From assembly GCA_011050085.1 (NCBI GenBank), contig DRGL01000009.1, forward strand, positions 38,586 to 102,585: 64,000 bases of DNA, written 5' to 3'. The notes under the pieces were generated by a model that saw only the letters and a program-made list of their open reading frames with translations, was not told the DNA's origin and made no database searches. The DNA comes from Pricia antarctica (GTDB lineage: Bacteria > Bacteroidota > Bacteroidia > Flavobacteriales > Flavobacteriaceae). The translations under genes and the position numbers were made by a program. Positions 18,515 through 28,341 of the stretch are shown piece after piece (within the stretch, counting starts at the first letter, position 1; each line of letters starts with the position of its first letter).

Positions 18515-20029
18515 TCAGTACCCAGGGTTTTGTTGAAGGTTCGGGTTCAATAATATATCCCTGTCAGGCAATGGCCACAGGTAGTCTTTATCGGGATTAA
18601 AATTTCGGCCTTCTATTACGTTTCCATCCTTGTCCAGACCATCCTTATTCATACTTACTTCTGCTGTCCGCCATCTTATGATATCCTGATAGTACAGACC
18701 TTCGCCCGCAAACTCGATTCGCCTTTCCAAGCGAACAACTTCTCGAAACTCTTCTTTGCTCAAACCAGGCGGAACATCCGGCATATCTACCGATTCCCTG
18801 TTTCTAACTTCATTGATGGCGTCATATGCCCTAGGGGTAGGCCCGTTCAGTTCATTTTCCGCTTCTGCTATTGTCAGTAAAATCTCGGCGTACCTGAACA
18901 GTATCGGATTTATTTCGGATTGTCCCGGTGCAGGGGTCGAACTCACTTCATTATCAAGCAAATAGGTATACTTCTTAAAGGCATATCCGGTAAGGTCGGC
19001 AAAAAGTTCATCTCCCGTTACCAACTCGCCGTTTAACATTGACCCAATGGTTATCAAAGTCTGTGACAGTCTGGGATCCCTATTGGCGAAAGGATTTTGC
19101 GGATCATAAAGGTCGGAGTCGGATATAGTTTGCCCATCGGTAACCAAATAGGCATCGACCAAATCTTTAAGTACATTGCCCTGCTGGAACAGCTCGTTGT
19201 AACGATTGGTCACTTCGGGAAATTGAAATTCTACATCGAATATAACCTCATTGTTCCTTTCATTTTCCAGAAGGAACAATCCGCGGTAACTGGGAAAAAG
19301 GCTATAGAGGTTTAAGTCGATGACCGCCTGAGCGTCGGAAAGTGTTCGTGTCCAATTTTCGTTATAAAGGTCTGATCTTGCTTTCAGGGCAAGTGCGGCA
19401 CCTTTGGTCGCCCTTCCGGCATCAGTATTTGAATAGGAAATCGGTAAACCTGCGGCTGCGGCGTCAAGATCTGTATTTATTTGCTCCAGGATGGCGTCCT
19501 TTGTATCGCGGGGCAGTTCACCTTGCGAGTTGTTGTTGGGAGAGTTCAGTATTAATGGAACTCCCCCGTAATATTCCACTAGATTATGATAATAAAAGGC
19601 CCTTAAAAATCTTGCTTCGGCCTTGAAACGGGTTTTAAGCTCTTCTCCCATCGGTACTTGGTCAATATTGTCCAAAAAAGTATTTGTTCTTCCGATACCT
19701 TCATAAGCCGTCTCGAACCTTGAGTTTATAAGGGGAAGGGTGGGGTTATTGTCACCGCGAGCTATTGAAGAGGCGCCACTGCCATCGTCGATTTCAAATG
19801 CGTTCGGGGTAATATCCTCAAGTTTCAACAACCACGAACCTTCTCCACTGTAAGGACCAATCAGTGTTTGGTAGCAACCTGTGAGAGCCGCTGCGGCTTT
19901 GTCCTCCGAAGTCCAGAAAGATTCGACACTGCTCTGGTCCGCGGGCTCTAGGTCCAACAGATCTTTTGAGCAGCCTATAGAAATTAAAAGAACAAAGATT
20001 GAACTATATATATATACTGTTTTTTTCAT
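18515..20029 (-). CDS. SusD/RagB-family glycan-binding lipoprotein
   Basis: The protein is an outer-membrane lipoprotein. Starting at the Met at 20029 (MKKTVYIYSSIFVLLISIGC) gives a proper lipobox with acylated Cys, which is better than the upstream Met at 20092. The body has the RagB/SusD fold signatures: EARFLRAFYYHNLVEYYGGV, a TPR-like core and C-terminal LERRIEFAGEGLYYQDIIRW ending YLWPLPDRDILLNPNLQQNPGY. It caps the SusC barrel and captures the glycan. It sits directly downstream of SusC on the same strand. Confidence 0.93.
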   Translation of the reverse strand: MKKTVYIYSSIFVLLISIGCSKDLLDLEPADQSSVESFWTSEDKAAAALTGCYQTLIGPYSGEGSWLLKLEDITPNAFEIDDGSGASSIARGDNNPTLPLINSRFETAYEGIGRTNTFLDNIDQVPMGEELKTRFKAEARFLRAFYYHNLVEYYGGVPLILNSPNNNSQGELPRDTKDAILEQINTDLDAAAAGLPISYSNTDAGRATKGAALALKARSDLYNENWTRTLSDAQAVIDLNLYSLFPSYRGLFLLENERNNEVIFDVEFQFPEVTNRYNELFQQGNVLKDLVDAYLVTDGQTISDSDLYDPQNPFANRDPRLSQTLITIGSMLNGELVTGDELFADLTGYAFKKYTYLLDNEVSSTPAPGQSEINPILFRYAEILLTIAEAENELNGPTPRAYDAINEVRNRESVDMPDVPPGLSKEEFREVVRLERRIEFAGEGLYYQDIIRWRTAEVSMNKDGLDKDGNVIEGRNFNPDKDYLWPLPDRDILLNPNLQQNPGY

Positions 20030-20039
20030 GATTCGCGAT

Positions 20040-23000
20040 TTAAAATGAAATGTTAATTCCAAAAGTGTAAATTTTGGTGGATGGATAATCAAAGAAATTG
20101 TTGCCGATCAGATCCGTTTCCGGGTCAAAATCTTCTAAAGGAGTAAACGTAAGTAGGTTTTGTGCATTACAGAAGATAGACAATTTACTCATTCCCAACC
20201 GCTCCAATATCCCTGGTCCAAAGTCGTACGTCAATTGAATGTTTTTCAACCGAAGGTAAGATGCATCGAGAAGCCAATAATCGCTGGGCCTGAACAAAGT
20301 GGCCTGCGCATCTTGGTATCTTGTAAGAATAGGAAAGCTTGCATCGCGGTTCTCAGGGGTCCATGAATCGTTGGCCCATCCTATTGGCAGGGAAGTGCCG
20401 AACCAAAACGGAACCCCCGAAACATGTTTATTATACGTCTGAACATCTTCTACGCCTTGCCAAAACGTATTTAACGACCAGTTTTTGTACCCAAAATTGA
20501 TATTAAACGAGTAGGTGTATTTTGGTATGGTATTTCCTTCCGCCCTTCTATCGTTAAGGTCGATGACGCCATTATTGTCCAAATCCTTATACCGGATATA
20601 ACCTGGCCGTGTATCGGACCCTTGAAACGGATGGGAATCGATTTCCTCTTGAGATTGAAACAAGCCATCGGCTTGATACAATAGAAATTGGTTTATCGGT
20701 CTGCCTTCCTGAGTAATGTTGAAAGGGCCCCTTCCATCCGTTGAAAGGTCTTCTAAAATAATCTCCCCGTCGAGGTCTACTACTTTATTGACAATGTAGG
20801 TCATACTCCCGGAAACATCATATCTAAAATCTCCGATGGAACTACGATATCCCAAGGCCACCTCGATACCATTGTTCTCTATCGTTCCGATATTCCTTAT
20901 CGGTCCGCCGAGAGCCCCGACCTGCGAGGGGATACCGACCGGTCTCAGAACATCATCGGTAGTTTTTTGAAAATATTCCAGACTAGTGGTGAGTTTGCTG
21001 CCAAAAAACGTTGCATCTACGCCAATATTCGAAATAGTCGTGGTCTCCCAGGTAATCTCTTCATCGTTATCAACAAGTACGCCGGTACCGGGGTTTATGC
21101 TATTTCCAAAGATATAATCCTGTCCTGGGGAAATTAGGTCTAAGTACCGGAACAGACCAATTCGTTCGTTACCTAGCTGGCCCCATGAGCCCCTAATCTT
21201 CAATTGGCCCAGCCAATCGACCTCCTTGAGAAAATTTTCCTCGTTCAATCGCCATCCAGCCGAGACCGATGGAAAGAATCCCCACTTGTTGCCTTCAGCG
21301 AATCGGGAAGAGCCATCATATCGGAAATTGGCTTCAAATAGGTATTTATCTTTCAAGACATAGTTCGCCCGGCCAAAATAGGAAATAAGACTGGACTGTG
21401 TGGAGTTGCCCGAAACAGTTGGATTGGTGCTACCGGCATTCAGTTCGAAAAGATCATTGCCGAGATATCCTTCGTTAGCCGCGGTAAAAAAGCTATTGCC
21501 AAAATTTTCGTAGCTGGTTCCCAACAATATCGAAAGGTCCGTATCGTCCGTAAAAGCCTTGTTCCATTTTAATGTGTTGAAAACGGTCCAGTTCAGCGAT
21601 TCGTTATCCCGTTGATCGACCCCTCTCTGTTGATTTCCAAAGGTTACGAATGGATTTCCCCCCGCTTGAATCTGTGTTGGTTGCTCGGTCTTCGCATCGT
21701 ACAAAGTTATTTGCGGGGTAAAAATCTTTTGCCGCTCGTTCTCGCTCGTAAAGGCCACATTTAGTTTATAAACTATATCAAAAGGAAGTTTCACCTCTGC
21801 AAATGTATTCAGGAAAAGTTTCAGGTTCTTGATATCGGTATCGCCCTCGTCGGTAAGCGCCAGCGGGTTGCGAAACCTACGATGGCCGGGTATGTCAAAA
21901 AAATTCATTCCGTAATTACCATCTTGCAGTACGGTAGGATGATAGGATTGGGCCTTGAATATCATTTCCATGGTCTCGGGTATCCCCACGACCGGCTCAT
22001 TTCGGTCTTTATAGGAAAAATTAAAGGTGCCGCCTATGGAAATACTTTGGTTCAATTCGGAATTCACGGTAAAATTGGCGTTGTACCTATTCGAATCGGT
22101 ACTCCTCAGTACACCGTTCTGATCAAGTATTCCCAGTGAAAGCGCGTAGGTAGTTTTCTCGCTACCTCCTGTGAACCTTAGATTGTGTTGCTGGATAAAA
22201 GCGGTATCGAACATGATATCGTACCAATCGTTGTTAGGATATGTAAAGGCATCCGTTTGCATACCAGAACGGTACTCATCGATAAAGGGTTGCGGGAAAA
22301 CCAGTGCTTCCTCGCTGGTACCGAAATTTAACTGGGCCTGTGAATACAGATTAAACCAGCGTATAGGGTCTTTTACGACGTTTGGCAACGAAATGACTTC
22401 CTGAACTCCCACCGAATTGCTATATGTCAATTGGGATTTTTCTGAGCCTTTTTTGGTAGTGACTAGAACAACGCCATTGGCCGCACGGGAGCCGTATATC
22501 GCTGCAGATGCTGCATCTTTAAGTACGGTTATGCTCTCGATATCATTTGGATTCAGGTCATTGATGGGAAACTCAATTCCGTTTACCAGCACCAATGGAT
22601 TATTATTGTTCAAAGTACCGACCCCCCTTACTCTGATTGTTGCGGCGTCGTTTCCCGGTTGACCCCCAACTTGGTTTATGTATACCCCTTGAATACCTTG
22701 AAGCGCCTGACTGGAACTGGTAATAGGTCTATTTTGTAGATCTTCACTTTGAATGGCACTGACCGCCCCGGTAAGGTTTAGTTTCTTTTGTGTACCGTAC
22801 CCTACCACAACAACTTCGTCCAAACCGGCCGTACTTTCCTCTAGCGATACATTCAGTGTAGTTTGCCCGTTTACTGCCACCTCCTTTGTCGCAAATCCTA
22901 TATAGGAGATTACCAAGGTCGCATTTTCGTCGGCTAAGGCTATGGAAAAATTCCCGTCAAAATCGGCGGTTACCCCATTGGTAGTTCCTTTTTCCAGGAC

Positions 23001-23417
23001 ATTGGCACCTGGCAAGGGCAAACCCTCGGAATCAGTAACCTTGCCGTTTACCGATAACTGGACCGTTTCTACCGAAAGTGTATTGGAAGATTCATCTGTT
23101 TTTTTAATATCATTTTTCTTTAATAATATCTTCCTATCATAAATCTCGTAAGAAATATTTTCCTCTTGGAACAGTAATGGCAATATGCGATTGATAGGTT
23201 TACTTTTAACCGCTATGGAAACTTTTCGACTGGTGTCTACGACTTTTGTGCTGAAAAAGAATCTGAATTCTGTTTTTGATTCGATTTCATCTATTACTTC
23301 TTGTAGCGTCGCGTTCTTAAAATCCAATGAGATTTTAGTGCGTTGCACATATTCCGGGTTTCCATAGGTTGCAATCGCAAGCAAACAAAAAAGTATCATT
23401 GATAATTTCTTTTTCAT
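20040..23417 (-). CDS. SusC/RagA-family TonB-dependent receptor with STN signalling domain
   Basis: The start is placed at MKKKLSMILFCLLAIATYG (23417), which gives a signal peptide, rather than the Met at 23573. In the 1125-residue protein an STN domain (about 30-100) comes first, then a carboxypeptidase-regulatory-like beta sandwich (about 123-195). Next is the plug, starting at DEVVVVGYGTQKK (about 200), followed by the 22-strand barrel ending TYDFGPG and YTFGINISF. The STN domain marks it as a transducer that signals to the FecR anti-sigma factor encoded next door. It imports glycan fragments with the SusD partner, powered by TonB. Confidence 0.94.
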   Translation of the reverse strand: MKKKLSMILFCLLAIATYGNPEYVQRTKISLDFKNATLQEVIDEIESKTEFRFFFSTKVVDTSRKVSIAVKSKPINRILPLLFQEENISYEIYDRKILLKKNDIKKTDESSNTLSVETVQLSVNGKVTDSEGLPLPGANVLEKGTTNGVTADFDGNFSIALADENATLVISYIGFATKEVAVNGQTTLNVSLEESTAGLDEVVVVGYGTQKKLNLTGAVSAIQSEDLQNRPITSSSQALQGIQGVYINQVGGQPGNDAATIRVRGVGTLNNNNPLVLVNGIEFPINDLNPNDIESITVLKDAASAAIYGSRAANGVVLVTTKKGSEKSQLTYSNSVGVQEVISLPNVVKDPIRWFNLYSQAQLNFGTSEEALVFPQPFIDEYRSGMQTDAFTYPNNDWYDIMFDTAFIQQHNLRFTGGSEKTTYALSLGILDQNGVLRSTDSNRYNANFTVNSELNQSISIGGTFNFSYKDRNEPVVGIPETMEMIFKAQSYHPTVLQDGNYGMNFFDIPGHRRFRNPLALTDEGDTDIKNLKLFLNTFAEVKLPFDIVYKLNVAFTSENERQKIFTPQITLYDAKTEQPTQIQAGGNPFVTFGNQQRGVDQRDNESLNWTVFNTLKWNKAFTDDTDLSILLGTSYENFGNSFFTAANEGYLGNDLFELNAGSTNPTVSGNSTQSSLISYFGRANYVLKDKYLFEANFRYDGSSRFAEGNKWGFFPSVSAGWRLNEENFLKEVDWLGQLKIRGSWGQLGNERIGLFRYLDLISPGQDYIFGNSINPGTGVLVDNDEEITWETTTISNIGVDATFFGSKLTTSLEYFQKTTDDVLRPVGIPSQVGALGGPIRNIGTIENNGIEVALGYRSSIGDFRYDVSGSMTYIVNKVVDLDGEIILEDLSTDGRGPFNITQEGRPINQFLLYQADGLFQSQEEIDSHPFQGSDTRPGYIRYKDLDNNGVIDLNDRRAEGNTIPKYTYSFNINFGYKNWSLNTFWQGVEDVQTYNKHVSGVPFWFGTSLPIGWANDSWTPENRDASFPILTRYQDAQATLFRPSDYWLLDASYLRLKNIQLTYDFGPGILERLGMSKLSIFCNAQNLLTFTPLEDFDPETDLIGNNFFDYPSTKIYTFGINISF

Positions 23418-23655
23418 GTAGTATCGGAATTTAAGGGGCGAATGAATGGCTATTTTTGGCGGTTTTTCCATAATTTCAATGTGTTTTAAATGGTTATTTT
23501 TGAGCATGATGTTGTAGGGCAACCGAACAGTTCGGACCAGCTGTAGGCCTCGCATTCTTTTCAAAACAAGCAAAAAGAAAAGTATGATTTTGGCGGTAAC
23601 TAGTTGTAGTTACTAATCCCATGTCTAACATGTGATATCGTATCGTAATGTTTTT

Positions 23656-24807
23656 TTAGTTAATTATGATTTTGTTGTTGAGTACTTCATAATCGATATC
23701 ATGTATCCTATTGAAATATTTAAAGACCTGTTCGATACTTTCACGGTCGGTCTCTATCGTCGCATTGAAAGTTTCATCCCCTAGTATTTGGTTATTATTG
23801 ATAATCACTACATTATATTGTCTTTCCAGTTTTCTTAATATGTTTTTGAAAGGTGTATTTCTAAAAACCAATTGACCCTGTAGCCATGATGTGTAAAGCG
23901 ACGTATCGACTTTCTTGGTAGCGAAGGTTTTGCCTGTGCCGTCGAATGTTCCCCTAAAACCTGGTTCTATCAAAATACTGGCGCCATCTGCCTCCTTGGC
24001 CGAAAGCCCTACGGAGCCTGATATCAATACAACGGATGCCCCCACATCCTCCGGATAGGTTGAAACGTTGAATTTAGTGCCATGAACGATAACATCGATT
24101 TCGTTGGTATTGACCTGAAAGGATAGGTTTTCGTCATGGGCTACATCAAAATAAGCCTCCCCTTCAAGAAAAACTTCCCTCTTGTTTTCACTTATGAAAT
24201 AAGTGGGGTACCTGATTGTACTCCCGGAATTTAAATGGACCACAGTGCCATCTGAAAGAGTAAGATTGAATCGTTTGCCAAATGGTACGCTAAGTTTATT
24301 TTTTGTAGGAAGTACTAGTGTGTTAGGCTTTTGGTATACCAAACTTTCGCCATTTTGGTGCCCCACCGAATTGCCTTGCACATCGGTGAGGTGTATTGCG
24401 CCGCCCTCCTTGATAATCCTCTTTATCCCTCCTTCCTGCTCCAGTACGATATCGTCATGAGAGGGCATGACAGTTATATCCTTCCCTATGGACTTAATTT
24501 CACTCAGAAAATAACCCGTTCCAATAAAAAATATGGCTATTGCGGCATATTTGAGAACTTTGCTCAACTTTCTGGTTTTAAACTGTTTTTTGTCCTTACG
24601 TATTTCATTCATCAATCTATTACGAATTTCAATTTTATCCAGGTCGTTCATACCAATGGTGATTGCGTAATGGGTTTTTATGAAATCGTCGAAAATAGAT
24701 TTATTTTCAGGTTGCTGTATCCAACCTTCCAAATAGTCCAGTTCGGTTGCATTGGCCGAGCTGGACAGAAATTTAATAAGTATGTACTCCGTTTCGGATG
24801 TCATCAT
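23656..24807 (-). CDS. FecR-family anti-sigma factor
   Basis: The 383-residue protein has a cytoplasmic N-terminal part, one membrane helix (about 84-101) and a periplasmic FecR domain (about 175-270, LTLSDGTVVHLNSGSTIRYP, EGEAYFDVAHD). A C-terminal domain (about 310-383) resembles STN (QLVFRNTPFKNILRKLERQY). In this family the periplasmic part contacts the STN domain of the SusC-like transducer, and the cytoplasmic part binds the ECF sigma factor. It is divergent from the sigma gene at 24925 and lies upstream of susC on the same strand. Confidence 0.93.
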   Translation of the reverse strand: MMTSETEYILIKFLSSSANATELDYLEGWIQQPENKSIFDDFIKTHYAITIGMNDLDKIEIRNRLMNEIRKDKKQFKTRKLSKVLKYAAIAIFFIGTGYFLSEIKSIGKDITVMPSHDDIVLEQEGGIKRIIKEGGAIHLTDVQGNSVGHQNGESLVYQKPNTLVLPTKNKLSVPFGKRFNLTLSDGTVVHLNSGSTIRYPTYFISENKREVFLEGEAYFDVAHDENLSFQVNTNEIDVIVHGTKFNVSTYPEDVGASVVLISGSVGLSAKEADGASILIEPGFRGTFDGTGKTFATKKVDTSLYTSWLQGQLVFRNTPFKNILRKLERQYNVVIINNNQILGDETFNATIETDRESIEQVFKYFNRIHDIDYEVLNNKIIIN

Positions 24808-24924
24808 TAAAAAAGATTCTTATTAGGTATACAAGACAGATTTGCAATACCCTACCTGCTGCCCTATTTTTTTTATATATTGGCAATAAATTGATGGAAT
24901 TAATACTAAATTGTCGGTTTTAAG

Positions 24925-25521
24925 ATGAATTTTGAGAACGAAACTTTTCTAATTGGCCAACTAAAAAAAGGGAGGGAAGAGGCCTATGTATTTCTGCTTG
25001 AGAAATATCAAAGGAGACTATATGCGTACGCATTGACACTTATCAAAGATAGGGCGCTCGCAAAGGATATAACACAGAATGTCTTTTTAAGGACTTGGCA
25101 GTTCAGGGAAAAGCTCAAGAGTGGATATTCGTTGCAGAGTTTTCTATTTACTTCTATCTACAATGAATTTGTCAATACCTATAGGAAAAATAAATCGACC
25201 TTATTGGTGGAGAATGAGTATTTCAAGTCTTTGGCGACCCTTGTCGACAGTGTCGATGACAAAGAAACGCAAAGGCTGATTTCTTTTGTGAAAACGGAAG
25301 TCGATCTCTTACCGCCCAAATGCAGACAAATTTTTACCCTCAGCAAAAGTGAAGGGCTTACCAATCCGGAGATTGCAGAATATCTTAATATATCAATAAA
25401 AGCAGTAGAAGCACAGATTAGTAAAGCCTTTAAAATTCTACGTACAAAACTTGGTCAAAAATTCGAGGTAATACTATTTCTCTTATTTGGAACCGGTTCG
25501 AAGAGAATGTCCAAATCCTGA
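24925..25521 (+). CDS. ECF-type RNA polymerase sigma factor (FecI-like)
   Basis: The 198-residue protein has sigma region 2 (LLEKYQRRLYAYALTLIKD, AKDITQNVFLRTWQFRE) and region 4 (LPPKCRQIFTLSKSEGLTNP, EIAEYLNISIKAVEAQISKA). It lacks region 1 and region 3, as ECF factors do. It is divergent from FecR and should drive the SusC-SusD-sulfatase operon when the transducer senses its glycan. It closes the regulatory loop of the locus. Confidence 0.93.
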   Translation: MNFENETFLIGQLKKGREEAYVFLLEKYQRRLYAYALTLIKDRALAKDITQNVFLRTWQFREKLKSGYSLQSFLFTSIYNEFVNTYRKNKSTLLVENEYFKSLATLVDSVDDKETQRLISFVKTEVDLLPPKCRQIFTLSKSEGLTNPEIAEYLNISIKAVEAQISKAFKILRTKLGQKFEVILFLLFGTGSKRMSKS

Positions 25522-25870
25522 AAACACCTAATTAAAGGTTTATTCTTGACCGAACATGGTAATGCTGTATTGATGAAGTACACGTTCACGGACAATTCCA
25601 TAAGCTCACAATCTTTAAAAACGGCCCTATTAACATGGAAATTTAGGATTCTTCAGCATTCCTATCGAATTCTATCAAAAAATTAATCCCACGTTTATTT
25701 AAATTTTCGCGGTTAGTCACTTTCCTGGTATATAGTGGGCCGCTCACTAATACGTATTCCCTTATTCGTGCGGTCAGTCGAAAGAACTAAAATATTATTT
25801 TCAGAATACGAATGTTGATAACTCCGTAATTTCCAGTTTAATCTTTTTTTTGCCACCGTTTATTTTGGTT

Positions 25871-25920
25871 CTATTCGGCACTATTCGGCACTATTCGGCA
25901 CTATTCGGCACTATACGGAA
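25871..25920. repeat. Tandem 10-bp repeats (iteron-like)
   Basis: CTATTCGGCA occurs four times in immediate succession, followed by the variant CTATACGGAA. The 10-bp period puts each unit on the same face of the helix. The array is flanked by an imperfect inverted repeat (TTTATTTTGGTTC on the left, GGAACCAAATAAA on the right). Position and form suggest binding sites for a DNA-binding protein of the replication module that follows. Confidence 0.7.
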
Positions 25921-26073
25921 CCAAATAAAATTACAGGTTCGATATCTAGATATTATATAAACTGATTTGATATAATTTACTGTATTACAGTTATTTGTGG
26001 ATAACTATCCTGATTCATCCTTCAGTCCGTTCAACCATTTTGATACATTTATCCCAACACTTTATTGAAGGAA

Positions 26074-26091
26074 AACAAAAGCGCTTTTGTT
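26074..26091. promoter_or_regulatory. 18-bp palindrome upstream of the HTH gene
   Basis: AACAAAAGCGCTTTTGTT is a perfect palindrome ending 28 bases before the start of the excisionase-like gene. It is a likely operator for a dimeric regulator, possibly that gene product itself. Confidence 0.5.
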
Positions 26092-26119
26092 CATTTCGTA
26101 ACCCTTAAAAAGAAACAAA

Positions 26120-26407
26120 ATGGACAATTATTTGATACTTGAACGACTGGACCGTCTAGAAAGGTTGATCACCGCCAACAAGGAGGTACTGACCTTCGAG
26201 GAGACCTGTGATTATACGGGAATCTCGAGAAGTTACCTCTATAAACTTACTGCTGCGGGACAAATCCCGCACTCAAAACCCAACGGAAAACTGATCTTTT
26301 TCGAAAAGAAGAAAATCGTGCGCTGGCTACTGCGCAACGGACGCCAATCTTCGCAGGAAATACATGCCGCAGCTTCGGCGCATACTATGCGAAACAGAAA
26401 GGTATAG
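26120..26407 (+). CDS. Helix-turn-helix protein of the excisionase family (95 aa)
   Basis: After a short coiled N-terminus (ILERLDRLERLI) the protein has the MerR-like winged HTH of excisionases: TFEETCDYTGISRSYLYKLT, then AGQIPHSKPNGKLIFFEKKK. Such proteins in Bacteroidota elements either bend DNA for excision or regulate the mobility genes. It is the first gene after the repeat-bearing control region and precedes the replication-like genes. Confidence 0.85.
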   Translation: MDNYLILERLDRLERLITANKEVLTFEETCDYTGISRSYLYKLTAAGQIPHSKPNGKLIFFEKKKIVRWLLRNGRQSSQEIHAAASAHTMRNRKV

Positions 26408-26480
26408 ATTCCCTTTGACGGAGCTATTATTGTCCTAACCCTTGACCGAGGGCACCCCCCTCGGCATAAAGCAGAATTTT

Positions 26481-26825
26481 ATGGAAAAGATACCTTATTT
26501 AGGGGTGGGCACCGCCTATTACAAATCGGTGCACGTGCCCATCATCGCAGGTCATTTCAACGAACTACTGGTGCACTGCAACATCGAGACCATCCGCCAG
26601 GACCATGGCAAGGACTTGGCCAAGTTGCCGAAGTACGACAGCTTAATCCGTATCCCGAGCCACATCGATTACAGGCAGGAGTACAAAGGGTTCTACTACA
26701 CCTTTTTCCCGTTGACCGCAGGGCCAATGGAAAGAAGGATCGATATTTCGCTAACCGTGGTGAGATGTCGAGGAAAAGGTAAACGCACACTCGAGAAAAT
26801 AGCATCAAGGCACAAAATAACCTAA
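26481..26825 (+). pseudogene. Truncated primase/helicase-like N-terminal fragment
   Basis: Starting at ATG 26481 the fragment reads MEKIPYLGVGTAYYKSVHVP, then ETIRQDHGKDLAKLPKYDSL and IPSHIDYRQEYKGFYYTFFP. To my memory this resembles the start of the large primase-helicase proteins of Bacteroidota mobile elements. Those run to several hundred residues with an ATPase domain. Here the frame ends after 114 residues with an unrelated-looking tail (VVRCRGKGKRTLEKIASRH). It is therefore called a truncated remnant. A genuine short protein is possible because it stands in a tight row, four bases before the next gene. Confidence 0.45.
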
Positions 26826-26829
26826 AGCT

Positions 26830-27282
26830 ATGAAAGCCGCCGATAGAAATTTTCAGGGCATATGGATTCCCAAAGTAATCTACTTGAATACCGAAGTAAA
26901 TTGGTACGCCAAGATTTTGTTCTTGGAAATACACAGCTTTACGGAAAACGGAATGCAATGTTATATGTCCAATGAGTACATCGCCTCGTTCCTGAATATT
27001 TCCAAACGGCAGGTTTCCAGATATATCTCCCAACTGAAGACAGTTGGCTGGATTGAGGAAACGGCCTTCGACGGGAGAAAAAGATATCTCCGAAGTGCAC
27101 TCCAGTTCAGTTTCCGAACGGTCGACCCTTATCGGACAGTTGTGTCGGGGCTGCATGGACGATCTTGTCGTAGCAGCGATGACAATAGTGTCCACCATAA
27201 TAAACCAGTTACAAAACAAAATATAAAATCATTTACTTTTTTAAAAGAAAAATCAAAAAATCGAAGTTCAATATTGGAATGA
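26830..27282 (+). CDS. HTH replication-associated protein (150 aa)
   Basis: It begins MKAADRNFQGIWIPKVIYLN, then YAKILFLEIHSFTENGMQCY and EYIASFLNISKRQVSRYISQ. This is the winged-helix start seen in replication-initiation or DnaD-like proteins of flavobacterial mobile elements. The C-terminal third is polar and low in structure. It starts four bases after the preceding gene and overlaps the DnaC-like ATPase gene by four bases, so the three are an operon. Confidence 0.7.
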   Translation: MKAADRNFQGIWIPKVIYLNTEVNWYAKILFLEIHSFTENGMQCYMSNEYIASFLNISKRQVSRYISQLKTVGWIEETAFDGRKRYLRSALQFSFRTVDPYRTVVSGLHGRSCRSSDDNSVHHNKPVTKQNIKSFTFLKEKSKNRSSILE

Positions 27283-27950
27283 GGGAAATGAAAAAGAAAT
27301 GGTTACAGCAGTTGGAAAAAACAACGGAAATAAAAGGGACTCTATGCGCACCCGATATTTTCAAGAAAGTGTTTTTCAAGGCAGCCCAGGAATATTATTC
27401 AAAATATGACCTTGACTTCGAGGTGGATGGTTCAAACAAAAATTTCCTAGGGCATTTCTGCAGGTATTGGAACCGGGATACTGCCTTTGAGGTCATGGAT
27501 AATATTTCCCTGCAAAAAGGTCTAATGGTCTTTGGTTCCTATGGTACGGGAAAAACTTCAAGTTTCCGGATCATCCAAAATCTGTCCAAATATTATCAGG
27601 TGCGTGAACTGTGGTTTCCTGCGATTTCGACCCAAGAAGTAGTTTCCAAGTTCAACCGGGAGAGGAACAAGGAGGACGTAATTCAATACTATTCCAAAGG
27701 TGTTTTTCTGTTCGATGACCTGGGAGCCGAAATGGCCGGGAACAATATATACCAGTACGGGAAAGAGGAAGTGTTCGTCCGCATTTTACTCAATCGGTAT
27801 CGGAACTTTGAAGATCAAGGAACCAAGACCCATTTAACAACGAACCTGGACCTCGGCCAAATCGAAAATCGGTACGGCAAACAATTGGCGGACCGATTTA
27901 TCCAAATGTTCAATTTATTGAAACTGGATGGCCCGAGCAGAAGAAAGTAA
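27279..27950 (+). CDS. DnaC-like helicase-loader ATPase
   Basis: The 223-residue AAA+ protein has Walker A GSYGTGKTSS (about residue 88), Walker B VFLFDDLGAE (about 148) and a sensor-like THLTTNLDLGQIENRYGKQL followed by ADR (arginine finger region). Proteins of this form load the replicative helicase. Next to the HTH protein it suggests the element can replicate as a circle after excision. Start ATG overlaps the preceding stop (ATGA). Confidence 0.85.
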   Translation: MREMKKKWLQQLEKTTEIKGTLCAPDIFKKVFFKAAQEYYSKYDLDFEVDGSNKNFLGHFCRYWNRDTAFEVMDNISLQKGLMVFGSYGTGKTSSFRIIQNLSKYYQVRELWFPAISTQEVVSKFNRERNKEDVIQYYSKGVFLFDDLGAEMAGNNIYQYGKEEVFVRILLNRYRNFEDQGTKTHLTTNLDLGQIENRYGKQLADRFIQMFNLLKLDGPSRRK

Positions 27951-28341
27951 CAAAGAAACCTATGATGTTGCTCACTTAGGGCCCGAGGTTTTCTAAGCTA
28001 TAAAAGAAAGGTATTCTTTGTCGAAGTGAAACGAAGAAAAGAATAGCAAGAGGGTAACACGCTGACGCGGTGTTATAACATATAAATTATTGATTTTCAA
28101 TTCATTGAAAATGATTCGGTTTTTGGTTTTATACTAAATTTGCGTCAAAGGCCCTGAAAGCCCCTGAAAACATTGGAAAAAATTACTGTAACCGAATTTG
28201 AGAAAACTAAGAATCTAACAGGTAAAACACAGTCGTTCAATCGGTTATGATAAACTGTAAGCTTTTCAGGATTTCAGGATTATCACAAATTCGACTAAAA
28301 ATCACCTGAAAGGTCTATAAACATTAAAAAAAATTACAGTA
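27951..28341. other. Non-coding region upstream of the mobilisation gene, possible oriT
   Basis: An imperfect hairpin (AACACGC ... GCGGTGTT) lies at 28055-28073. Two related segments of about 40 bp, at 28152-28191 and 28304-28342, share CCTGAAA, AAACATT and AAAAAATTACxGTAA, so they are a diverged direct repeat. The second ends at the start codon of the BfmA-like gene. A transfer origin commonly sits beside such a gene, but no nick site can be assigned from sequence alone. Confidence 0.4.

Larger units (their letters stand above)
25522..26119. other. Non-coding control region before the replication module
   Basis: About 600 bases without a gene. It holds the 10-bp tandem repeat array at 25871-25920 and an 18-bp palindrome at 26074-26091, both described separately. 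The region is AT-rich around 25920-26060. The combination recalls iteron- or operator-bearing control DNA of plasmids and mobilisable elements. Confidence 0.5.

Noticed and set aside
25871..25920. Possible CRISPR array
   Set aside because: Repeats are 10 bp with no spacers, and there are no cas genes.
26557..27219. A 220-codon minus-strand frame across the replication genes
   Set aside because: It overlaps genes with clear motifs and overlap signals, and has no family features.
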